Assembly: GCA_019752515.1 (NCBI GenBank)
Contig: JAIEMB010000012.1
Coordinates: 1 to 64,000, forward strand
Length of the DNA stretch: 64,000 nt
Direction: 5' to 3'
From: Alphaproteobacteria bacterium
GTDB lineage: Bacteria > Pseudomonadota > Alphaproteobacteria > UBA9655
Of the stretch, positions 44,495 to 52,273 are shown piece by piece. The notes below the pieces were generated by a model that saw nothing but the letters and a program-made list of their open reading frames with translations, searched no databases and was not told the origin of the DNA. Numbering within the stretch: the first letter of the stretch is position 1; every line of letters begins with the position of its first letter. The translations under genes and the position numbers were made by a program.

Positions 44495-45279
44495 GGAAGC
44501 GTTAATTAAAAGAGAGACGTAAATTTCTCTCTGATGACTTCAAGCTGAGAGAGATCTTGCAGGAATCTCCAGAGATGCAAGGAATGATCAACCATATCTT
44601 CGCTTCTTGAGACAACTTTCGTTCTTCTTGTCATTCTCCCTAAATGATCGCGCGTATTTGCATTATCGCTTTCAATGCGAGTTGTTCCTGCCTTTCCAAT
44701 GATACGTTTCTCTTGAGGCAAAATCTTGGAGTAAACCTCCCACTCGTCGGTGTAGAAATTTTCTTTGACGTGCTTTACTTTTTCATAAAGTCTTTAGAAG
44801 GTTTTAGCATTACGATTGCCTGTAACCCAGGCAAGGGTTTTCCCTTTATGACGATCCAAGGCGTATCCTTTCCAGCATTTGTTTTTTTTGAAGTGACATA
44901 GTGCCACATCTTGTCAAACTCAATATCATAGTCGCCTTCTGGCACTTGAGGAGGAGGAAGATCCTCACAGAAATTACGAATCCAATGATAAATAGCTGTT
45001 CTGGAGACTTTAAAGAGTTTTGCAATAAATCCGTAGCTTGATTTCCCCATTCCATACAACAAGACCGCTAAGGCCTGGGCCTCAACAGGGGACTTCTGTC
45101 GTCGATCTCCCTCTATAAATGACAGAGCGCAGTCTTTGCACTTATATCTTTGGTGCTTTCTAGCCTTTCCATTTCTTACTAGTTTATAGCTTCCACAATC
45201 CTTACAACTGGTTTGCATTCCTGCCCCATCTATTGGTTTGAAGGCTGTATATCACGTCTCTCTTTTAATTAACACCTTC
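44495..45279 (-). mobile_element. IS1-like insertion sequence, 785 bp
   Basis: The ends are 26-bp inverted repeats with three mismatches: left GGAAGCGTTAATTAAAAGAG (44495-44514, continuing AGACGT) and right, on the opposite strand, GAAGGTGTTAATTAAAAGAG (45279 downwards). The interior holds one transposase in two frames. No clear target duplication flanks it. The right end abuts the open frame of a small Cys-rich gene whose start is missing. Confidence 0.85.
44506..45218 (-). CDS. IS1-family transposase in two overlapping frames
   Basis: The first frame (45218-44775) starts with a GGGGCAGGA ribosome site and encodes a zinc ribbon (CKDCGSYKLVRNG, then YKCKDCALSF), a helix-turn-helix and a D/E-W segment (EFDKMWHYVTSKK), stopping after FMKK. 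The second frame continues in the -1 register from the same place (VKHVKENFYTDEWEVYSKIL) to a usual IS1 end with GKAGTTRIESDNANTRDHLG and MTRRTKVVS. The switch lies at GAAAAAGTAA. It could be programmed slippage, as known in IS1, or a loss of one A. The protein is otherwise near complete. Confidence 0.75.
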
Positions 45280-45476
45280 AAAAATTTTTCCAGACGTCTG
45301 CTCTGATCATTGTGCTCAGCATTGTTGGATTTTTAACGGAAGCCAAAGGGGGCTATAGATGTTGCTGTAAATCCGAAAGTCAATATATGTCTTGCACAGT
45401 TAGTGGAGCGTTTTATAAATCAGCAGATTGCGATAACAAATGTGGTACCAATTGTAACTGTGTGTCCGAGCGCTAA
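45280..45476 (+). pseudogene. Beheaded small secreted Cys-rich gene
   Basis: The open frame beginning at the IS right end reads KFFQTSALIIVLSIVGFLTE, a signal-peptide-like hydrophobic stretch, then AKGGYRCCCKSESQYMSC and ends with NKCGTNCNCVSER at TAA 45474-45476. No start codon lies upstream in the IS, and none fits to its left. The likely explanation is that the element removed or displaced the 5' end. The cysteine-dense mature part would be about 45 residues. Confidence 0.55.
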
Positions 45477-45523
45477 TAATTTAAATGATCAAGAATAATA
45501 AAGTATAAGAATACATTTCCTCA

Positions 45524-46432
45524 CTATGAATTATTGTTCATGAACAGGGCTATCTTGTTTATTGCGTTATGACCTTCTGGAAAGACATCGGAGAAAAGGG
45601 GAAATACATGAAACATCTCCTCATAGATATCAAAATTAACATTTACACCAGCTCTTTTAGCTTTTTCTACAACACGAAGCGTATCATCAAAAAGAATTTC
45701 GCGACCTCCTACAATCATTAAAAGGGGAGGTAGGCCTTTATACTCACCATATAACGGTGAAATGTAAGGATCCTTGGAATTTTTTTCTGAAACAATATGC
45801 CTTACAACGCCTCGCAGGAGATCTCCATTAAATAAAGGATCTTTTGTGGCTCGCGTTATAATAGAATCCCCCGTAATGGCCAAGTCTGTCCAAGCAGAAA
45901 GAGTAATACCCCCGCGGGGTAAAGGAAGTCCCTGATCTCGAAGCTTAAGAAGCAATGCAAGGGCTAATCCCCCTCCAGCAGAATCTCCCATAATAAACAG
46001 AGTCTGGGGGTCTATATTTTTTTCCAGTAAAGTGAGATAGGCGAGTTGAGAATCTTCGAGAGCTGCCGGAAAGGGATATTCGGGAGCGAGCCTATAATCT
46101 GGTGCCCAAATGTTTGCGTTAGCTGTAAGGGATAAGTTAGCTAAGAAAGCTTTATACATATTTCCGACATGCTCAAACCCATAAATATAGGCTCCTCCAT
46201 GAAGATAAAGAATTGTATGTTTAGAAGGTTTTTGAGTTTGAATATGCCAACCCGGAACAGTCTTAAAGGTGATATCCTCTTTTACAGTTTCTTTTGGCAT
46301 TGACCAAAGGAGATTAACAAGCCAAGCAAATCGCAGAACATCCTGTCTTAATTGAGCGACATTTGAAGGATCACGAGGTCGAGACTTATAAAATTTTAAA
46401 TATAAGCTAACAATTTTTCCTGAAATGTTCAT
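45524..46432 (-). CDS. Alpha/beta hydrolase, HSL-type esterase
   Basis: 302 residues. The oxyanion motif HGGAYIYG is near residue 78, the nucleophile elbow GDSAGGGLALALL near 150, the acid residue in the FDDTLRVVEKA region and the His in EMFHVFPLF near 275. This is the hormone-sensitive-lipase-like esterase family acting on short-chain esters or lipids. There is no signal peptide. It shares orientation with the Rap1a-type gene upstream, 15 bases apart. Confidence 0.85.
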   Translation of the reverse strand: MNISGKIVSLYLKFYKSRPRDPSNVAQLRQDVLRFAWLVNLLWSMPKETVKEDITFKTVPGWHIQTQKPSKHTILYLHGGAYIYGFEHVGNMYKAFLANLSLTANANIWAPDYRLAPEYPFPAALEDSQLAYLTLLEKNIDPQTLFIMGDSAGGGLALALLLKLRDQGLPLPRGGITLSAWTDLAITGDSIITRATKDPLFNGDLLRGVVRHIVSEKNSKDPYISPLYGEYKGLPPLLMIVGGREILFDDTLRVVEKAKRAGVNVNFDIYEEMFHVFPLFSDVFPEGHNAINKIALFMNNNS

Positions 46433-46447
46433 CTGGTAAGCCCCTCT

Positions 46448-46822
46448 TTACTCTGCTTTCTTTTTTTCCGTTTTCTTAGAGGGGCAGCTATACTTTGTCG
46501 AAAAAGAAGATGAAACCCCCACAAACGCAGGACTTTTTCCAAGAGAGGGGTTCTTTTCAATCCAAGTTATGTACAAATCAACGATTTCTTTATTAGAAAT
46601 ATTTGTAGGAAAGCAGATGTCAATATACTCATCCTCTATATCGGTAATATTTCTATAAAATTGGGCCGCATTTGCAGCACTTATAATAAAACCATAACAG
46701 AAGTTTTGTGGGCCAATGCCCTTATCTTTACAAGCCTTCAGAAGTTCTTGATTCGTCAGACTTTCAGCTAAAAGAGGAGAGGTAATAAAACAGGTAAAGA
46801 GTATCAAAAGTCGTTTTTTCAT
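46448..46822 (-). CDS. Rap1a/Tai-family secreted protein (T6SS immunity-type)
   Basis: 124 residues from ATG 46822 with TGAGG upstream. A signal peptide (MKKRLLILFTCFITSPLLA) is followed by the Rap1a/Tai core: LLKACKDKG, FCYGFIISAANA, ICFPTNISNKEIVDLYITWI and a final cysteine in KYSCP. Rap1a and Tai proteins are periplasmic inhibitors of T6SS peptidoglycan amidases. No amidase gene is adjacent, so this is an orphan, in a genome with its own T6SS operon 3 kb away. A non-immunity role is possible since the family is broad. Confidence 0.75.
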   Translation of the reverse strand: MKKRLLILFTCFITSPLLAESLTNQELLKACKDKGIGPQNFCYGFIISAANAAQFYRNITDIEDEYIDICFPTNISNKEIVDLYITWIEKNPSLGKSPAFVGVSSSFSTKYSCPSKKTEKKKAE

Positions 46823-46981
46823 CGTATGCCTCATTTTTCTTATTTTCTAAGCATAGCACTCTTTCTGTGAAGTTCCTCTTCTTTTTAAGAAGAAACTGCC
46901 GAAGATTTTTGTTGCTACCCTAGACGCAAGATATAGAGTATTTTTTTTAGTATTCTAAACCTTAAAAAAAGTGAGAAGACT

Positions 46982-47392
46982 ATGAACATCAAGAAGCGAT
47001 TTTCCAACTTTGCACGCTATGTTGCTCATGTTTCAGGTCAGCCATACGCATTCGTGCTTGCTTGTATGATTGTATTCGTTTGGCTTGTCGTGGGGCCTTT
47101 CTTTTCTTTTTCAGATACATGGCAGTTGGTTATCAATACGGGCACGACAATTGTGACTTTTCTAATGGTTTTCTTGATTCAAAATACGCAAAACAGAGAT
47201 GGAGAGGCCATACAAATTAAGCTCGATGAGTTAATAAGAGCTCATCAGGGGGCCCACAATGCTTTTCTAGACCTTGAAGAGTTAACAGAAGAGCAGCTTT
47301 GCCAAATAAAAAAGAAATATGAAAAATTAGCACGAAAAGCCCGTGGTGAGCTTAAGCAAGGAAAAGAAGATACGGAAGCAAACGAGGTCTGA
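46982..47392 (+). CDS. Low-affinity iron permease family membrane protein
   Basis: 136 residues. Two hydrophobic segments (FVLACMIVFVWLVVGPFFSF and LVINTGTTIVTFLMVFLIQN) followed by QNTQNRDGEAIQIKLDELI are the PF04120 signature, named after yeast Fet4-like iron permeases. Bacterial members are short, and iron transport is unproven for them. A charged helix with RKARGELK ends the protein. It is monocistronic. Confidence 0.8.
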   Translation: MNIKKRFSNFARYVAHVSGQPYAFVLACMIVFVWLVVGPFFSFSDTWQLVINTGTTIVTFLMVFLIQNTQNRDGEAIQIKLDELIRAHQGAHNAFLDLEELTEEQLCQIKKKYEKLARKARGELKQGKEDTEANEV

Positions 47393-47497
47393 AATAAATT
47401 TTTTATACAACGCTTGAAATCAACTAATTTCATCTCTATATGTAGATCAAGAAGATAAATATTGTCTTGTTAATTTTTGTAAAGGAAGAGAATTATT

Positions 47498-48595
47498 ATG
47501 AATCTACTGAAGAATCTGAAGTTAGTTTTGTTGGCATCTGGTATTATACTATCTCCTAAGGGAAGTTATGCTGCGGATCATGAGAGAGATGACGCTCTCA
47601 TGAGGTTAACGAGGCCAGGTCCGAGTCAGTCAATAAGCTCACGTGTTGTTGCTGAACCAACTCGTTCAAGTAGCTCTTCACCTTCAGAGTTTATGTTCGA
47701 GTATACCCTTTTGCCGTCCTTTGCTCAGACGCCAAACCTTTTACCAACACCATCAGGGGAGACGAAAAGATCAGCTCCACAACCAGCCTCAATCATGCAT
47801 AGTCTTTTGCCGTCCTTTGCTCACACGCCAACCCTTTTACCAACACCATCAGGGGAGACGAAAAGATCAGCTCCACAACCAGCCTCAATCATGCATAGTC
47901 TTTTGCCGTCCTTTGCTCACACGCCAACCCTTTTACCAACACCATCAGGGGAGACGAAAAGATCAGCTCCGCAGCCAGCTCAACGCTATCTAGATACTCT
48001 TTTACCGTCCTTTGCTCACACACCAACTCCACAACCAGCCTCAACCATGCATAGTCTTTTGCCGTCCTTTGCTCACACAAGTTCCTCAGTTTTACCCCAA
48101 GAGAGAATAGAAGATTCGTCCATACCCTTTAATTCTTCTTTTAGTGGAGCGTCCTCATTAGGAGCTGTTCCTCAAGGGTATACATTTGTTGCCGATCCGG
48201 CTCAGAAGGCAAAAAAATATGGACCTACAAATGTTACTCAAATTGAAGCAGGATATGTGGCTGTTAAAGGTGATGGATATGTTTTCTATCATCAGTTGCC
48301 GGCAACAGCCATGAAGGCGCTTGATAAGAAATCTTTTGTATTTGAGGTTGATGTTAAAAGTAATACGCCTGGAGCTTATATCCAATATTGGGGTTTTGAT
48401 CCCAAGAAAGATAATAAAAAAATAATGTCTAAGCCTCATACAGGTTCGGGAAGCTGGGAAACCCTACGTATCAATTTTACTATCGATGGAAATGACAGTC
48501 AGTTCTTTCTCTACCCTGCTATTTTGCCTGCTGTAACTCAAAGTTCAGGGCTACCTGAAGTTGAAGTTAGGAATGTGAAGCTTCTGCGTAACTAA
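47498..48595 (+). CDS. Secreted protein with tandem 32-residue repeats and a CBM-like end
   Basis: 365 residues. A signal peptide ending SYAADH is followed by Pro/Ser-rich sequence containing three copies of a 32-residue repeat (LLPSFAHTPTLLPTPSGETK and so on) plus two shorter ones. Residues about 230-365 form a beta-rich domain (GYVFYHQLPATAMKALDKKS, FVFEVDVKSNTPGAYIQYWG, GSWETLRINFTIDG) resembling carbohydrate-binding modules. The repeats are nearly identical in DNA, so they are young or kept alike by recombination. A surface or stalk-and-head adhesin-like role is possible (inferred). Confidence 0.65.
   Translation: MNLLKNLKLVLLASGIILSPKGSYAADHERDDALMRLTRPGPSQSISSRVVAEPTRSSSSSPSEFMFEYTLLPSFAQTPNLLPTPSGETKRSAPQPASIMHSLLPSFAHTPTLLPTPSGETKRSAPQPASIMHSLLPSFAHTPTLLPTPSGETKRSAPQPAQRYLDTLLPSFAHTPTPQPASTMHSLLPSFAHTSSSVLPQERIEDSSIPFNSSFSGASSLGAVPQGYTFVADPAQKAKKYGPTNVTQIEAGYVAVKGDGYVFYHQLPATAMKALDKKSFVFEVDVKSNTPGAYIQYWGFDPKKDNKKIMSKPHTGSGSWETLRINFTIDGNDSQFFLYPAILPAVTQSSGLPEVEVRNVKLLRN
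47708..48080 (+). repeat. Tandem 96-bp coding repeats
   Basis: Units start at 47708, 47804 and 47900 with a period of 96 bases and only a few differences between copies. Two shortened units follow from about 47997 to 48080. All copies stay in frame. Confidence 0.9.
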
Positions 48596-48622
48596 TCCCT
48601 TTGGGAAGTAACGTTAATCGAA

Positions 48623-48650
48623 AGAGGGGCCCTAACGCCCCTCTTTTTGT
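48623..48650 (+). terminator. Rho-independent terminator
   Basis: AGAGGGGC (48623-48630), loop CCTAAC, GCCCCTCT (48637-48644), then TTTTT. An 8-bp GC-rich perfect stem just after the repeat-protein gene. Confidence 0.88.
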
Positions 48651-48688
48651 ATATCGATAATTTAAATTGATTCATAAAAAACGCGAAT

Positions 48689-48970
48689 TTATTTAGATAG
48701 ATCTGTATGTGTCGCATGATCAAGCATCTTCTTTTGCGTTTCAAGAGTTACGCCAAAAGGAGTTTCGTAATCCCCCTCTACCCAGTATTTAGAACCATAA
48801 TAAAGCGTTGCGAAGATCGATACAACGGAGAGAAGGAATATAATAGACCCTACAGCATTTGCAAATGCACTGCCATTTCCAGGATTTCGTAAAGCCCAAA
48901 TCACTAAAATTGCACCTGACACGAGTGCTATATAGTCAAGTGCTAGGGTCATATGAAAAAAGAACGTCAT
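48689..48970 (-). CDS. Small membrane protein
   Basis: 93 residues with two membrane segments (IALVSGAILVIWAL and AVGSIIFLLSVVSIFATLYY) and a soluble end GDYETPFGVTLETQKKMLDH. No family is recognised. The start at 48970 has GGAGG immediately upstream (CCTCC near 48976). It lies downstream of tpiA in the same direction, about 85 bases away. Confidence 0.6.
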   Translation of the reverse strand: MTFFFHMTLALDYIALVSGAILVIWALRNPGNGSAFANAVGSIIFLLSVVSIFATLYYGSKYWVEGDYETPFGVTLETQKKMLDHATHTDLSK

Positions 48971-49055
48971 TGTGTACCTCCTTATTTTTATTTATTTAAA
49001 CATTAAAGCATAATTTTTGAGGTTTGAAAACAAAGATTTGCTTTTTTGTATAGCT

Positions 49056-49805
49056 TTACCTTTCTGAGGCATTTATGACCTCCCAAAACTCATCTAACTT
49101 CAAGCTAGCACCACCTACAAGGAGTCCATCAACATGAGGAAGATTCAAAATATCAGCAGCATTTTCAGCAGTAACAGATCCACCATAGAGGGTAGGGATG
49201 AGAGCTCCTCCTAGGAGACGCGTAGACAGTTCATACTTCATAAGGCCCATTATTTCCTCAACTTCTTTTAGCGAAGGTGTCTGTCCTGATCCAATTGCCC
49301 ATAAAGGTTCATAAGCTACAAGGAACTCATGAGGCTTTTGATCAGATGGCAGATCTGATGCAAGTTGTTGGGAGACGATATGGAGGGTCCTTCCTGTTTT
49401 GTGTTCTTCCGCATTTTCTCCAATACAAAGAATAGGGCGTAATCCAATTTTGATTGCAGATTCAATTTTCCTTCGGATAATAGCGCTGCCTTCATGGTGA
49501 TATCGCCTTCTTTCACTGTGCCCAATAATGACGTATTTACAACCCACATCTAAAAGCTGAGCCGCACTCACATCACCTGTAAAAGCCCCACTTTTCTCAG
49601 GATGACAATCTTGCGCACCTACATCAATGGGAGAGTGTTTTAATATCTCAATCACTGAGGTTAGGTAAGGGTAAGAAGGACATAACACGATATGAGGGAG
49701 GGGACGTGTGGCTTCTTGGATACGGTTTAAAAAACCTGTAGCTAACTTTTGAGCTTCGGCTTTCGTTCCGTTCATTTTCCAGTTACCAATTATATATTGT
49801 TGCAT
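49056..49805 (-). CDS. tpiA: Triosephosphate isomerase
   Basis: 249 residues from ATG 49805 with AGAGGAA upstream. It has IIGNWKMNG with the active lysine, VIIGHSERR with the catalytic histidine and VAYEPLWAIGSG with the glutamate. It interconverts dihydroxyacetone phosphate and glyceraldehyde phosphate. It is divergent from the T6SS operon with 140 bases in between. Confidence 0.95.
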   Translation of the reverse strand: MQQYIIGNWKMNGTKAEAQKLATGFLNRIQEATRPLPHIVLCPSYPYLTSVIEILKHSPIDVGAQDCHPEKSGAFTGDVSAAQLLDVGCKYVIIGHSERRRYHHEGSAIIRRKIESAIKIGLRPILCIGENAEEHKTGRTLHIVSQQLASDLPSDQKPHEFLVAYEPLWAIGSGQTPSLKEVEEIMGLMKYELSTRLLGGALIPTLYGGSVTAENAADILNLPHVDGLLVGGASLKLDEFWEVINASER

Positions 49806-49946
49806 GAGTTCCTCTTTTTTAAAGCTTCGTAGCATTTTTGCTCAAAAATGGAGGGAATGTCTAGTCTTGAATGTTGACACATAAAATTCTACCATTTTAT
49901 AAGAATCTTATGTAAACTACGTAAAAAAGGTATAGGTAAGAATAAG

Positions 49947-51119
49947 ATGGCAGAGGAGGCCCCTCCAGATTTACAAGCTCAAATCAAGCAATCGCAACAA
50001 AATGCTTGGACGCAGGCTTCTGCTTACCAACAACCCGTACATCCTATGGCTGCACAGGGTGGTTCTGCCATGATGCCTTTAAGCTATCCCCAAAGTTCAT
50101 CTTCTCAGCCTACTTCTTCGAGTAAGAATGCAACGGTTTCCATGGGTAAGATGTCTTTACTAGGGATTGCTTTCAGTTTGATGCTTCTCGGAGCTTTTAC
50201 TTTTTTAGGAGGATTTTTGCTAGGTATGTGGTTTGAAGGACCGAAACCCTCAGCATATGTAAATCAAGCTTTGCCATCTCAAACACCTACCATAGGTCTT
50301 TTACCTCCCCAACAACAAGGGACAATACCGCAGGCTGGAGCTCCTCAAGCTATGTCTCCTCAAACCGTTCCTATGTCTCACCATGACGATGGGGGTGTTA
50401 GACAAGCTATAGGTCAAGAAAGTCAAGATATAGGATTTAATAGAATAGCTAGCTCTGACGTGGGTTATGCAACACAGTCGGCTATTGTTCACAAGCATAT
50501 TCCGGATGTTCCATCATTTTTAACTCCTCTTGTTACAGCTACACAAAATGCAGTCGGACAACAGATGGGTTACAAGGCACAGCAACAAGTAACAAAGCAA
50601 TTAAACCGAGCTTTTTCTCCTTCTCAGTCACAGACTGTTCCTACAACTCAACCTCAGACTTCTCCTTCATCTCAACCTCAGACTCAGACTTCTTCTAAGG
50701 TCCCATCTTCAGCTGCAGGTTCTACAAAATCACCCTCACAAACCCCTCAAAAGAATTCCTCGGATAACTCTGACTTTCAATCTTCTCCAGGGCAACAAAC
50801 AACATCACAAGCAAAGTCGGGGACTTCTTCAGAAACAAGCTCTGTTTCCTCAAATGGAAAGGGAGAGTATACAATTCAGCTTGGAATATACGCAGCGAAG
50901 GAAAATGCTACAGCTTTAGTAAATCATCTTCAAGACTTGAATTATACCTCTCGCATAATTGAAGGAAAGTCTCCGGAGGGCAGTGCTCTATATTATGTTC
51001 ATAGTGGGGATTATAATGATTATAATACGGCCCTTGATGCGGCTTCTCAATATGTGTCCCAGAATATCCCGGGGGCGATTGTCGTGAAAGTTTCTAAAAA
51101 TGGTAAAGGCACTTCATGA
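49947..51119 (+). CDS. SPOR-domain membrane protein at the head of the T6SS operon
   Basis: 390 residues. A Gln/Pro/Ser-rich cytoplasmic N-terminus precedes one membrane segment (residues about 66-90, LLGIAFSLMLLGAFTFLGGF). A long disordered Ser/Thr/Gln-rich periplasmic linker leads to a SPOR domain (about residues 308-385, EYTIQLGIYAAKENATALVN and YYVHSGDYNDYNTALDAA). SPOR domains bind peptidoglycan strands stripped of stem peptides. It overlaps the TssJ-like gene by 4 bases, so it is probably part of the secretion system, possibly replacing the peptidoglycan anchor TagL (inferred). Confidence 0.75.
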   Translation: MAEEAPPDLQAQIKQSQQNAWTQASAYQQPVHPMAAQGGSAMMPLSYPQSSSSQPTSSSKNATVSMGKMSLLGIAFSLMLLGAFTFLGGFLLGMWFEGPKPSAYVNQALPSQTPTIGLLPPQQQGTIPQAGAPQAMSPQTVPMSHHDDGGVRQAIGQESQDIGFNRIASSDVGYATQSAIVHKHIPDVPSFLTPLVTATQNAVGQQMGYKAQQQVTKQLNRAFSPSQSQTVPTTQPQTSPSSQPQTQTSSKVPSSAAGSTKSPSQTPQKNSSDNSDFQSSPGQQTTSQAKSGTSSETSSVSSNGKGEYTIQLGIYAAKENATALVNHLQDLNYTSRIIEGKSPEGSALYYVHSGDYNDYNTALDAASQYVSQNIPGAIVVKVSKNGKGTS

Positions 51120-52273
51120 GTAAGAGAATAATCAATAACAAAAATATATGGTTACGATGGCTTTTTGTATTGGGGACGTTAGAACTCGTCTCCTGTACTT
51201 ATCCGCCGGAGGCTGAGCTGACTATGCAATCAGTCTCTATATATACAGATCCTGATGCAAACCAAAACTCGGCAACAGCTGTAGACTTAGTCCTTGTATA
51301 TGATCAAAATCTTACAGGTACATTAGGAAAAATGTCAGCATCAAAGTATTTTGATGGACTGAATCAACTTCTATTAGACAATCCAACCCTTCTCGATGTA
51401 TGGCATTGGGAATTGGTTCCTGGGCAAATTGTAGAGGATTTTCAACCCCAGCAAGAAAAAGGATATGCATGGGCAGCGTTTGTTTTTGCTAATTATCTTA
51501 CTCCAGGAGATCATCGTGTTAAAGTGGCACCAAATGGATTTGTTAAAATTCTTTTGTTAAAAGATGATCTGAAAAACTTAGCAACTTATGATGTGCGCGA
51601 TGTTAGAAGTGGGACGACAATGACAAATGCTGTTAGCAATCCTTATGATCCCGATGATCCTTGCGCTTCTGTAAAGGTAGCTCCCTATACTCCAAAACTA
51701 GGTCCTACGAAAGTAGCACCGCAACCTCCACAACAACAGGCGCTCCCGCCCTGTCCAGTGCTTCCGCCTTGTTCGTCGCTTCCTCCAGGCACCGTGGGCA
51801 TACCTATTCCTGTTGTTTCACGACCACTAGCTGTGCCGAGTACAATGAGGGCACCTAATAATACTAGTATTCAAACGTCAGCATCTGTTGCTTCAAGTCC
51901 ATCAGGTGGGGCTACTATGCGGCCGAGAGCAAATATAGGCCAAAATCAGCCAGCTCAAAATGCTCCTGCATCGACAAATGCTACGGCGCCTTTATCGATA
52001 AGTAATACCGCTAGTTCTACTGGAGGAACAGCAGGAAGTTCTTCGGGGAACGCTCCTCGAACACCTTTAGGCGCCATTAATAATGCCACTCAAAAAGTTG
52101 GAGCAGCCGTGAATAATGTCCAATCTACAGTTGGAAGTGTTAAATCAACAGTGAGTAGCGTTCAATCTACATTTGGTAAGACAAAAGCACCAGTTAGTGT
52201 ACCTAAAGGAGTTCCAACTGCTCCCAAATTGCCAACACCTCCTCATAAACCATCTCCTCCTAGGGTGAAATAA
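51116..52273 (+). CDS. tssJ: TssJ-like T6SS lipoprotein with a long Pro/Ala-rich tail
   Basis: 385 residues. A lipobox LELVSC puts the lipid cysteine at residue 27. Residues 35-165 carry the TssJ beta-sandwich pattern (VDLVLVYDQNL, MSASKYFDGLNQLLLDNPTL, RVKVAPNGFVKILLL). The remaining 220 residues are Pro/Ala/Ser/Thr-rich with a short Val/Ser repeat (VNNVQSTVGSVKSTVSSVQS), more than doubling the usual TssJ length. TssJ is the outer-membrane part of the TssJLM complex. Assignment rests on context as well as on weak sequence similarity. Confidence 0.65.
   Translation: MSKRIINNKNIWLRWLFVLGTLELVSCTYPPEAELTMQSVSIYTDPDANQNSATAVDLVLVYDQNLTGTLGKMSASKYFDGLNQLLLDNPTLLDVWHWELVPGQIVEDFQPQQEKGYAWAAFVFANYLTPGDHRVKVAPNGFVKILLLKDDLKNLATYDVRDVRSGTTMTNAVSNPYDPDDPCASVKVAPYTPKLGPTKVAPQPPQQQALPPCPVLPPCSSLPPGTVGIPIPVVSRPLAVPSTMRAPNNTSIQTSASVASSPSGGATMRPRANIGQNQPAQNAPASTNATAPLSISNTASSTGGTAGSSSGNAPRTPLGAINNATQKVGAAVNNVQSTVGSVKSTVSSVQSTFGKTKAPVSVPKGVPTAPKLPTPPHKPSPPRVK

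Noticed and set aside
47708-48080. CRISPR-like array from regularly spaced repeats
   Set aside because: The 96-bp units are contiguous, have no variable spacers and keep one reading frame; they encode protein repeats.
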